Shown here one piece after another: positions 24,008 to 30,663 of a stretch of DNA of 64,000 nt. The notes beneath the pieces were generated by a model. It made no database searches and was not told the origin of the DNA. It worked only from the letters and a program-made list of their open reading frames with translations. Each line of letters opens with the position of its first letter. The stretch's first letter is position 1. Origin of the DNA: an uncultured Oscillospiraceae bacterium (GTDB lineage Bacteria > Bacillota > Clostridia > Oscillospirales > Oscillospiraceae); the NCBI GenBank assembly GCA_947626265.1, contig CANQRM010000011.1, forward strand, positions 1 to 64,000. The letters run 5' to 3'. The translations under genes were made by a program, and so were the position numbers.

Positions 24008-25408
24008 ATGATAAGAGAGAATCAGAAGATACTCAATCAGCTGCATGTGCTCAGCGACGGCGCGGTGCTGTTTTTGTCCTTCCCCGCGGCGTTCTGGATA
24101 CGGTTTTATGTGTTTCACGGCGAGATAGGCGTGCCCCTGTCCAACTATCTTGTTCTGGGCGCCGTCTATACGGCGGCGCAGCTGTTCACCTACGGGGCCT
24201 TCGGGCTGTACCAGAGCTTCCGCGCCAAGCGGCTGCGGATCGAGCTTGTGCGCCTGTGGGAGACCACGCTGCTGGACACGGTGGCGCTGCAGAGCTTGCT
24301 GTTCATGAGCTGGGGCATGCACTACTCCCGGGGCCTGCTGCTCATCGCCTTTGCCCTGAGCGTGACCGTCCTCAGCGCCAAGCGGGTCGTCCTGCGTCTG
24401 GCGCTGCGCCGCTGGCGGGAGACGGGTCACAACCTGAAGCATGTGCTGGTCCTGGGCGCCGGGTCCCTGGCCCGGAAGTATCTGGGCGAGATATCCTCCG
24501 ACCGGACGCTGGGCTATGATGCCATCGGGTATGTATCCGAAAACGGCGGGCTGGAAGCCCTTCGCTGGCTGGGCGGGTTTGAAAAGCTGCCGGAGCTTCT
24601 GGAGAAGACCCGGCCCGACGAGGTGGTGGCGGCGCTGGAGCCGGAGGACGTCGCCCGTACGCCCCAGATCATCGCCGCCTGCGAGGACGCCGGGGTGCGC
24701 CTCTCCATCATCCCCTTCTTCGCCGGCTATACCCGCTCCACGCCGCAGCTGGACGACCTGAACGGCATCCCCCTGATGAACATCCGCCACATCCCTCTGG
24801 ATAACTGGACCAACGCCTTTTTAAAGCGGGCCCTGGATATCGCGGGCTCGGCGGCTGCGCTCATCCTGCTGAGCCCGGTGATGGTCCTGTGCGCCGCGGG
24901 CGTGAAGCTGTCCTCCCCCGGCCCTGTCATCTTCCGCCAGCAGCGGGTGGGCCGGGACAAGAAGCTGTTCTGGATGTACAAGTTCCGCTCCATGCGGGTG
25001 AACGACAAGGAATCCACCGCCTGGAGCGAGTCGAAGGACAGCCGCCGCACCCGGTTCGGCGCCTTCATGCGCAAGTGCTCTCTGGACGAGCTGCCCCAGC
25101 TGTGGAACGTGCTGAAGGGGGACATGAGCCTGGTGGGCCCCCGGCCGGAGCTGCCCTATTTCGTGGAACAGTTCCGGGACCAGGTGCCCCTGTACATGGT
25201 CAAGCACCAGGTCCGCCCGGGCATGACCGGCTGGGCCCAGGTCCACGACCTGCGGGGAGACACCTCCATCCGGGAGCGCATCGAGTATGACATCTATTAC
25301 ATCGAGCACTGGAGCCTCTGGTTCGACTTGCAGATCCTGCTGACCACGGTATTCGGCGGGAAGTTCATCAATAAGGAAGACGTCAAAAGGGAGAAGGTGG
25401 GACAGTGA
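24008..25408 (+). CDS. Undecaprenyl-phosphate sugar phosphotransferase (CpsE/WcaJ type)
   Basis: A 466-residue initiating enzyme that transfers a sugar-1-phosphate to undecaprenyl phosphate. Four N-terminal helices and a Rossmann-like CoA-binding region (HVLVLGAGSLARKYLGEI near 145) come first, then one helix and the catalytic bacterial sugar transferase domain from about 270: FRQQRVGRDKKLFWMYKFRSM, SLDELPQLWNVLKGDMSLVGPRPE, and VRPGMTGWAQV. All key motifs are intact. It lies between the O-antigen-ligase-like gene and a glycosyltransferase it overlaps by 4 nt, so the three make one glycan operon. Confidence 0.93.
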   Translation: MIRENQKILNQLHVLSDGAVLFLSFPAAFWIRFYVFHGEIGVPLSNYLVLGAVYTAAQLFTYGAFGLYQSFRAKRLRIELVRLWETTLLDTVALQSLLFMSWGMHYSRGLLLIAFALSVTVLSAKRVVLRLALRRWRETGHNLKHVLVLGAGSLARKYLGEISSDRTLGYDAIGYVSENGGLEALRWLGGFEKLPELLEKTRPDEVVAALEPEDVARTPQIIAACEDAGVRLSIIPFFAGYTRSTPQLDDLNGIPLMNIRHIPLDNWTNAFLKRALDIAGSAAALILLSPVMVLCAAGVKLSSPGPVIFRQQRVGRDKKLFWMYKFRSMRVNDKESTAWSESKDSRRTRFGAFMRKCSLDELPQLWNVLKGDMSLVGPRPELPYFVEQFRDQVPLYMVKHQVRPGMTGWAQVHDLRGDTSIRERIEYDIYYIEHWSLWFDLQILLTTVFGGKFINKEDVKREKVGQ

Positions 25409-26523
25409 AGCAGGCTCACAGCGTGCTCTTCACGGCCTCCACCTTTTCCCATATCCGCCGGTTCCACCTGCCCTATCTGCGCTGGTTCCGGGAGCAGGGC
25501 TGGCAGGTGGACGTGGCCTGCGGCGGCGCGCCGGAGCCCATCCCGGAGGCGGACAGGGTCATAGCCCTGCCCCTGGAAAAGCGGATGGCCGCCCCCGGTA
25601 ACTTCCGGGCCGCCGCCCTCCTGCGCCGGGAGATAAAGGAAAACCGCTACGACCTCATCTCCGCCCACACCTCCCTGGCGGCCTTCTTCACCCGCCTCGC
25701 CGTCATGGGCCTGAAAGACAGGCCCAAGCTCATAAACACCGTCCACGGGTACCTCTTCGACGATAACACCCCCGCCATGAAGCGGGCGGTGCTGCTGGGG
25801 GCAGAGAAGCTCACGGCAGGAAAGACCGATCTCGTGCTCACCATGAACCGGTGGGACTACGACCTGGCCCGGGCGAAGCATCTGGGCGCCAGGGCGGCCC
25901 TCATCCCCGGCATGGGAGTGGACTTCTCCCTTCTGGACAGCGCCGTCCCCGGCGCGGGCCGGGAGAAGCGGGCTGCATACGGCATTGCGCCGGACGCCTT
26001 TTTGATGGTCTATCCGGCGGAGTTCTCCCCCCGGAAGAGCCAGGAGGTGCTCATCCGGGCCATGGCCGGCCTGCCGGAGCGGGCGGTGCTGGTCCTGCCC
26101 GGCAGCGGGGAGCTTTTGGACGAATGCAAGGCCCTGGCCGCCCGGCTGGGACTGGAAAAACGGGTGCTGTTCCCCGGCGAGGCGGGGGATATGGCCGCCT
26201 GGTACGCCGCGGCGGACGCCGCCGTGCCCGCCAGCCGCAGCGAGGGCCTGCCCTTCAACGTGATGGAGGCCATGCATATGGGCCTGCCCATCGTTGCCAG
26301 CGCCGTGAAGGGCCACACGGACCTCATAGCCGACGGCCGCACCGGCCTTCTCTATCCCTACGGCGACGAAGCGGCCTTCGCCGCCGCCGCGGGAAGGCTC
26401 ATGGACGACCGGGCCCTGTGCACGTCCCTGGGCCGGGCCGCAAAGGAGGCCGCCGCCCCCTATGCCCTGGACCGGGTGATGCCCCATGTGACCGCCCAGC
26501 TTCAGACGCTGATGGAGGGATAA
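25405..26523 (+). CDS. Family 4 glycosyltransferase
   Basis: A 372-residue GT-B enzyme. The N-terminal half has the WbnK/WfgD-like opening VLFTASTFSHIRRFHLPYLRWFREQGWQVDVAC, and the C-terminal half holds the nucleotide-sugar site PAEFSPRKSQEVLIRAM, LPGSGELLDE and SRSEGLPFNVMEAMHMGLPIVAS with the conserved EGLPxxxxE. It would add the next sugar to the lipid carrier primed by the preceding enzyme. It starts at GTG 25405, overlapping the upstream TGA (GTGA), so the two are coupled. No flippase (Wzx) or chain-length genes are in the cluster. Confidence 0.9.
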   Translation: MKQAHSVLFTASTFSHIRRFHLPYLRWFREQGWQVDVACGGAPEPIPEADRVIALPLEKRMAAPGNFRAAALLRREIKENRYDLISAHTSLAAFFTRLAVMGLKDRPKLINTVHGYLFDDNTPAMKRAVLLGAEKLTAGKTDLVLTMNRWDYDLARAKHLGARAALIPGMGVDFSLLDSAVPGAGREKRAAYGIAPDAFLMVYPAEFSPRKSQEVLIRAMAGLPERAVLVLPGSGELLDECKALAARLGLEKRVLFPGEAGDMAAWYAAADAAVPASRSEGLPFNVMEAMHMGLPIVASAVKGHTDLIADGRTGLLYPYGDEAAFAAAAGRLMDDRALCTSLGRAAKEAAAPYALDRVMPHVTAQLQTLMEG

Positions 26524-26530
26524 GCGGGGC

Positions 26531-26559
26531 TTGCGCGCCGCCTCCCGCGATGTTATAAT
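26531..26559 (+). promoter_or_regulatory. Promoter of the VanX-like dipeptidase gene
   Basis: -35 TTGCGC (26531-26536), 17-bp spacer, extended -10 TGTTATAAT ending at 26559, giving a short leader with AAAGGA before the ATG. Confidence 0.7.
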
Positions 26560-26591
26560 TCGATATACCCAACGGAAAGGACGATGTAACT

Positions 26592-27320
26592 ATGCACAAA
26601 AAACTGATCTCTCTCTTGATGACATTGGCGGTGCTGCTGACCCTGGCGGGCACAGCCTTCGCGGCGGAGGGACAGAGCACCTCCCCTGACGACGCCACCG
26701 GCTTCGTCTCTCTGGCCGAGGCGGCGCCGGACGTGATACTGGAGATACGCTACTACTCCACCTACAACTTCGTGGGTGAGCGGGTGGACGGCTACGAGGA
26801 GCCCTGCGCCCTCATGACAAAGGAGGCCGCCGAGGCCCTCAATAATGCCGCCGCGGAGGCGGAGGAGCAGGGCTACCGGCTGAAGGTCTACGACGCCTAC
26901 CGGCCCCAGATGGCCGTGGACCACTTCGTCCGCTGGGCGGAGGACGTGGACGACACCGCCATGAAGGCCTACTTCTACCCGGAGCTGGACAAGTCCGTGC
27001 TCTTTGACCAGGGCTATATCGACGCCAAGTCCGGCCACAGCCGGGGCAGCACCATCGACCTGACCCTCTTCGACATGGACACCGGCAAGGAAGTGGATAT
27101 GGGCGGCACCTTCGACTACTTTGGGGAGCTGTCCCACCCGGACTACGTGGGGGACCTGACCCAGGAGCAGATCGATAACCGCAACACCCTGCGGGACATC
27201 ATGGTGGACAACGGCTTCAAGCCCCTGGACACCGAGTGGTGGCACTTCACCCTGGTGGATGAGCCCTACCCCGACACCTACTTCACCTTCCCCGTCACCG
27301 AGGATTCCCTCGCCGGCTGA
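26592..27320 (+). CDS. Secreted D-Ala-D-Ala dipeptidase (VanX-like, M15D)
   Basis: A 242-residue zinc peptidase. Residues 1-25 are a signal peptide (LTLAGTAFAAE). The metal and catalytic residues of the VanX/DdpX family are all there: Arg104 in DAYRP, His149 and Asp156 in SGHSRGSTID, and Glu215 with His218 in EWWHF. VanX itself is cytosolic; the export signal here points to peptidoglycan-derived D-Ala-D-Ala outside the cell, so recycling or wall remodelling is more likely than glycopeptide resistance. No vanHA-type genes are near. It stands alone between the glycan operon and a bidirectional terminator. Confidence 0.88.
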   Translation: MHKKLISLLMTLAVLLTLAGTAFAAEGQSTSPDDATGFVSLAEAAPDVILEIRYYSTYNFVGERVDGYEEPCALMTKEAAEALNNAAAEAEEQGYRLKVYDAYRPQMAVDHFVRWAEDVDDTAMKAYFYPELDKSVLFDQGYIDAKSGHSRGSTIDLTLFDMDTGKEVDMGGTFDYFGELSHPDYVGDLTQEQIDNRNTLRDIMVDNGFKPLDTEWWHFTLVDEPYPDTYFTFPVTEDSLAG

Positions 27321-27335
27321 AAAAAGGGCATAATA

Positions 27336-27371
27336 AACCGCACATCTTCAAACGAAGATGTGCGGTTTTTC
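27336..27371. terminator. Bidirectional terminator, VanX-like gene / wall-binding protein gene
   Basis: A perfect 13-bp stem ACCGCACATCTTC with an AAAC loop. T-rich tails occur on both strands (TTTTTCT on plus, TTTATTA on minus). It would end the long peptide-export transcript from the right. Confidence 0.88.
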
Positions 27372-27386
27372 TGTGGTTTCTGTGTC

Positions 27387-29339
27387 TCAGCCGCCGGTCC
27401 ACTGGCCCGCCGCGGGATCGAAGTCGCCCAGCTTCTCGGACCAGGTGCACTTGCCGGCTTCGCCGTTCTTTTTGCTGAAGTAACACTCGCCGTACTCGCC
27501 GCCGACCCACTGCCAGCCGGTGAGCATCTTGCCGATCTCACCTCGGTCATTGGTCTGCTGCAGGAAGTACCAGCCCTTGCCGCCGTGCAGGTCGTCCAGG
27601 TACTGCATGCCGGTGAGCATCCTGCCGTCCGCGCCCACATAGTACCAGTTATTATCCCACTGGCTGGCGCCGTCGACCTTGCCGACCCAGTAGTTGGAGA
27701 CGAGCTTGCCCTTCTTGTAGAAGTACCAATCGCCGGTAGCGTAGTCATAGCTCCAGCCCGTGCCGGACTCAGGGGCGGGCGCGGCCTTGGGGGCCTTCAC
27801 GGTGAAGGATATCTTCTCCGCCGCCGGGTCCAGGTTCAGCAGGATATAGTACTCGCCCTCCTCCACGCTGAGAACGCCCTCTCCGGGAATGATATAGTCC
27901 GCCTCGCGCAGCGAGCCGGAATGGCTCTGAACGAACAAATAGTCGTATACGATCATCTGTACGGGATAGGTCTCGGGCTCAAAGGCCACCTCCTGCCGGG
28001 GGGAATATCCCTCCAGATACAGGTCCCAGCCGCCGGGATTGTCCACGGTCACCTCCGCCCAATGGGCCTGCGTGTCAGAGCGCTCTGTCGTGACGTTCAA
28101 CTCGCCGTTTTTGAGCGGGTAGATGTACCACCAGACATATATCTCGCTGCCGGGCTCGCCGTAGGACGCGTCCGTCCAGACAAGGTCATAGCTGCTGTTG
28201 TGGTAACCGAACGACACGTCGCTCCTGGCGAGGATCCATCCGCCCTCAGGGGGGATGACGTCGCCGTCGGTCAGGATGGGGCCTCTGTCGCTGTCGTAGG
28301 GATCGGCTGCCAGCAGCGCGTCCGGGTCGTCCACCGAGAGCGTGACCGAGGTTATCTTATCCACCCGGAACGTTACACTGTCCGCGCCATTTTTCGCCGC
28401 CGCGTCCGCGCTGATATGGTAGTGGAGGGAGTACTCCCCGTCCACCTCGTTGAAATAGCCCACGGTCACGGCCGCGTTTTCGTCAGCCGGCACTACGGTG
28501 TAGCCTATCTGCGTGTACAGATCGACGTAGTACTCATCCCCGTTGATCGATACATAGGCAGGGCCGTTAAGGAGCGCATCCGTCTCGCCGGTATAGTTTA
28601 TCCGGATGCCGCCCATGTCCAGTTCCATCACGCCGTCCTGCCCGTGGAGGGTATACATGCCGCCGCCCATATCCTCCGCCGTGCCGGTCGTCATCAGGGG
28701 CTTCACGCCCGGCGCCTCGGTCAGATCCAGGGCAAAGCCGCCGGCGTCCTCCAGAGCATAGAATGTCCACCCGCTGTTGACATGTTCACCGTGGTACCAG
28801 TCGGCTGAGCAATCGTGCATCTCCCAATAGAAATTGCCGTGGGTATGGATGGTGACCTTCGTCCACATGGGCGGGTCCGGATTGGGGACCACGGTCACGG
28901 TGACCTCCGTCAGGGCAGGGTCAGTCACCTCAAAGGCATACACATGATAGATGGGCGTATCCGGCGCGGAATCCCAGTCATACAGGTAGATCCCCTCGAC
29001 CTCCACGCCGGCGGCGGGGAACTTCGCCGCATACTCCGCCGGCATCATGATGTAGCCCATGCCGTCGCTGATCGGGCTACCGTCCGTAAGGGGGGCCATT
29101 ATCTCATCGCCCTCATCCCAGGGGTAGGCGGACAAAAGTACGTCCTCCCCCTCCACCTTCAGCACAGGCGCATCCGTTTCGCCGACAGAGTACACCGGGG
29201 ACGCCTCCGCCGCGATCTCCGCAATCTCATTTCCGGGCGCAGCCGTCTCCTCCGGCTCCGCCGCGGCAAAGGCGCCGCCGCCAAGCACCGAGAACGCCAT
29301 CACCGCCGCCAGCAGCATGGCCATCATACGTTTTTTCAT
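27387..29339 (-). CDS. Secreted protein with choline-binding-like wall repeats
   Basis: A 650-residue exported protein. A signal peptide ends at GGGAFAAAE near residue 26. The large middle part is beta-rich and repetitive in style (for example VTVTVVPNPDPPMWTKVTIH, VTFRVDKITSVTLSVDDPDALLAADPYD) with no enzyme motif I recognise. The last 125 residues are aromatic Trp/Tyr-Gly repeats of the glucan/choline-binding type (GWSYDYATGDWYFYKKGKL, NNWYYVGADGRMLTGMQYLDD, KMLTGWQWVGGEYGECYF), used for non-covalent wall attachment. It starts 44 nt after the last double-glycine peptide gene with a GGGGGAGA site and no clear promoter, so co-expression with the peptides is likely. Its function is unknown; target binding or immunity are possibilities only. 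Confidence 0.8.
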   Translation of the reverse strand: MKKRMMAMLLAAVMAFSVLGGGAFAAAEPEETAAPGNEIAEIAAEASPVYSVGETDAPVLKVEGEDVLLSAYPWDEGDEIMAPLTDGSPISDGMGYIMMPAEYAAKFPAAGVEVEGIYLYDWDSAPDTPIYHVYAFEVTDPALTEVTVTVVPNPDPPMWTKVTIHTHGNFYWEMHDCSADWYHGEHVNSGWTFYALEDAGGFALDLTEAPGVKPLMTTGTAEDMGGGMYTLHGQDGVMELDMGGIRINYTGETDALLNGPAYVSINGDEYYVDLYTQIGYTVVPADENAAVTVGYFNEVDGEYSLHYHISADAAAKNGADSVTFRVDKITSVTLSVDDPDALLAADPYDSDRGPILTDGDVIPPEGGWILARSDVSFGYHNSSYDLVWTDASYGEPGSEIYVWWYIYPLKNGELNVTTERSDTQAHWAEVTVDNPGGWDLYLEGYSPRQEVAFEPETYPVQMIVYDYLFVQSHSGSLREADYIIPGEGVLSVEEGEYYILLNLDPAAEKISFTVKAPKAAPAPESGTGWSYDYATGDWYFYKKGKLVSNYWVGKVDGASQWDNNWYYVGADGRMLTGMQYLDDLHGGKGWYFLQQTNDRGEIGKMLTGWQWVGGEYGECYFSKKNGEAGKCTWSEKLGDFDPAAGQWTGG

Positions 29340-29383
29340 GTCTCTTTCTCCCCCTTATCCCCGCGGGGCTCCCTCGCCGGATA

Positions 29384-29578
29384 TCACTTATTTGCTTTTT
29401 TGATAAGGTCGATGCAGTCTCTGCAAAGGAGCCTGCTCTTGCCCTGCTTCTCATACTGATAGAGCATGACCGGTTTCTTATACCCGCACCCCGCGCAGAT
29501 GCCCGTCACGTACACTCCGCCGGACACGGCGTCCAGGGCCTCGTCGGCCAGCGCCTCAAAGCTCTTCGTATTCTCCAT
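29384..29578 (-). CDS. Double-glycine-leader peptide 1 (CxxC zinc-ribbon-like core)
   Basis: A 64-residue precursor. Residues 1-21 are a leader ending LADEALDAVSGG, the pattern cut by C39 peptidases after GG. The 43-residue core has GICAGC near the start and LLCRDC near the end, two CxxC pairs 24 residues apart that could hold one zinc or form disulfides, and it is rich in Lys. It is the last of five such genes behind the C39/ABC exporter. AAGGAGA-like Shine-Dalgarno bases precede the ATG. No close named bacteriocin is recognised. Confidence 0.8.
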   Translation of the reverse strand: MENTKSFEALADEALDAVSGGVYVTGICAGCGYKKPVMLYQYEKQGKSRLLCRDCIDLIKKANK

Positions 29579-29620
29579 GGCTATTCTCCTTTCAGGGCCT
29601 GTCGCCTGCCGCCCGTACCG

Positions 29621-29845
29621 TCACTTGATGCACGGGAGCACCGCTTTGCCGACGATCTGCCAATTATTCCTGCACACGGGGCATTCCACTCTGTTGACGC
29701 CCTGAGGCACAGTTATGACCGCGCCGCAGCTGCAGTTCACATACACGACGCCGTTCTCCTCCGTGACGCAGGCACCGCCCGCGACCGCGTCCAGGGCCTC
29801 GTCGGCCAGCTCTTCCGGGGCTTTTTTGTTCTCGTTACCGTTCAT
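29621..29845 (-). CDS. Double-glycine-leader peptide 2 (CxC/CxxC core)
   Basis: A 74-residue precursor with a 24-residue leader ending LADEALDAVAGG. The 50-residue core contains NCSCG, then ECPVC 15 residues later, a rubredoxin/zinc-ribbon-like spacing, plus further Cys near both ends (ACV and PCIK). The core begins just after the GG. The leader is almost identical to those of the neighbouring peptides, while the core differs. An RBS (GGAGGTAT) precedes the ATG. It fits a family of exported zinc-ribbon microproteins. Confidence 0.82.
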   Translation of the reverse strand: MNGNENKKAPEELADEALDAVAGGACVTEENGVVYVNCSCGAVITVPQGVNRVECPVCRNNWQIVGKAVLPCIK

Positions 29846-29884
29846 GGGGATACCTCCATCCCTGTATGTGCCCGTCCCGGGCCG

Positions 29885-30043
29885 TTAAAAGAACCCTTTG
29901 GCTTTCTCCGGGTCTTCATAATAATGACGGAAAACACTGCCTCCCGCCACGTCCTCCACCTCTTCGTCGGCCAGGGGCTCTTCCCCGTCCATGGGCTTTT
30001 TCTCTTTCAGTTCTTCTTGCTTCGTTTTCTTATTTTCGTTCAT
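29885..30043 (-). CDS. Double-glycine-leader peptide 3 (short Cys-free core, possible pheromone)
   Basis: A 52-residue precursor unlike its neighbours. The leader is longer (35 residues, very Lys/Glu-rich) and ends LADEEVEDVAGG. The core is only 17 residues, SVFRHYYEDPEKAKGFF, without Cys. The start is the ATG at 30043, because AAGGAGG is 8 nt before it and only 2 nt before the other ATG. Short linear cores cut from GG leaders act as inducing pheromones in ComC/PlnA-type systems. That role is inferred here from size, from the exporter and from LytTR-like repeats in the operon promoter; no histidine kinase is in the window. Confidence 0.75.
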   Translation of the reverse strand: MNENKKTKQEELKEKKPMDGEEPLADEEVEDVAGGSVFRHYYEDPEKAKGFF

Positions 30044-30085
30044 GGTCATATCCTCCTTTATGCCGTCATACCGCATGCGTCACTT

Positions 30086-30307
30086 TTAAGGAGCTACCCA
30101 GCCGCTCACGCCCATCCGCAGAACCCATTGCAGCCCGCACTGGGGGCAGCGCACTCTGCGGGCGCTGCCAACGTTTATGGCCGTGCCGCAGGTGCAGGTG
30201 AGCACCCCATCGACCGCAGCGGCGGCGCCGGACAAACCGCCGGCCACGGCGTCCAGCGCCTCGTCAGGCAGCGCCTTTTCTTCCTTCTTGGTCTTATCTT
30301 CACTCAT
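30086..30307 (-). CDS. Double-glycine-leader peptide 4 (CxC/CxxC core)
   Basis: A 73-residue precursor with a 24-residue leader ending LPDEALDAVAGG. The 49-residue core has TCTCG and RCPQCG separated by 12 residues, a compact zinc-ribbon pattern, followed by a hydrophobic tail with two Trp (LQWVLRMGVSGWVAP). It is clearly paralogous to peptide 5: both share DGVLTCTCG, xINVGSA/xIIVGSA and GxQW. GGAGGAAAG precedes the ATG. Confidence 0.82.
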   Translation of the reverse strand: MSEDKTKKEEKALPDEALDAVAGGLSGAAAAVDGVLTCTCGTAINVGSARRVRCPQCGLQWVLRMGVSGWVAP

Positions 30308-30350
30308 GTTCTTTCCTCCTTTATGCCGTCATGCCGCCCGCGCGTCACTT

Positions 30351-30584
30351 TTAAAGAGATTGCCAGCCGGACGAACCCAAAACGCATTTCCACTGAATCC
30401 CGCACCCGGGGCAATACGCGTCCTTGGCGCTGCCCACTATGATGGTCATGCCGCAGGTGCAGGTGAGCACCCCATCGGACGAATACCGGAAGAAGTTGGT
30501 GTAACCATCCAGCCCGCCGGCCACGGCGTCCAGGAAATCGTCATCCAGCTCCTCCGGGGCTTTTTTATTCTCTCTGCGGTTCAC
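30351..30584 (-). CDS. Double-glycine-leader peptide 5 (CxC/CxxC core)
   Basis: A 77-residue precursor starting at GTG 30584 with GGAGGT 7 nt upstream. The leader (24 residues) ends LDDDFLDAVAGG and shares ENKKAPEEL with peptide 2. The 53-residue core has TCTCG and YCPGCG 12 residues apart, an additional Cys in WKCVLG, and the shared SGWQSL/SGWVAP ending with peptide 4. It is the first peptide gene after the ABC exporter; the 80-nt gap between has no clear terminator. The gene lies inside a longer open frame that is not coding upstream of the GTG. Confidence 0.8.
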   Translation of the reverse strand: MNRRENKKAPEELDDDFLDAVAGGLDGYTNFFRYSSDGVLTCTCGMTIIVGSAKDAYCPGCGIQWKCVLGSSGWQSL

Positions 30585-30663
30585 GGGAAATACCTCCAGG
30601 CCGTCGTTCTGTTTCTTTATACGTTTCATCCGGGCAAAAGGGCTAAAGGAAAATACTATTTTT

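Noticed and set aside
26592-27320. Vancomycin-resistance gene cluster
   Set aside because: No vanH, vanA/B ligase or vanRS genes nearby, and the protein has an export signal.
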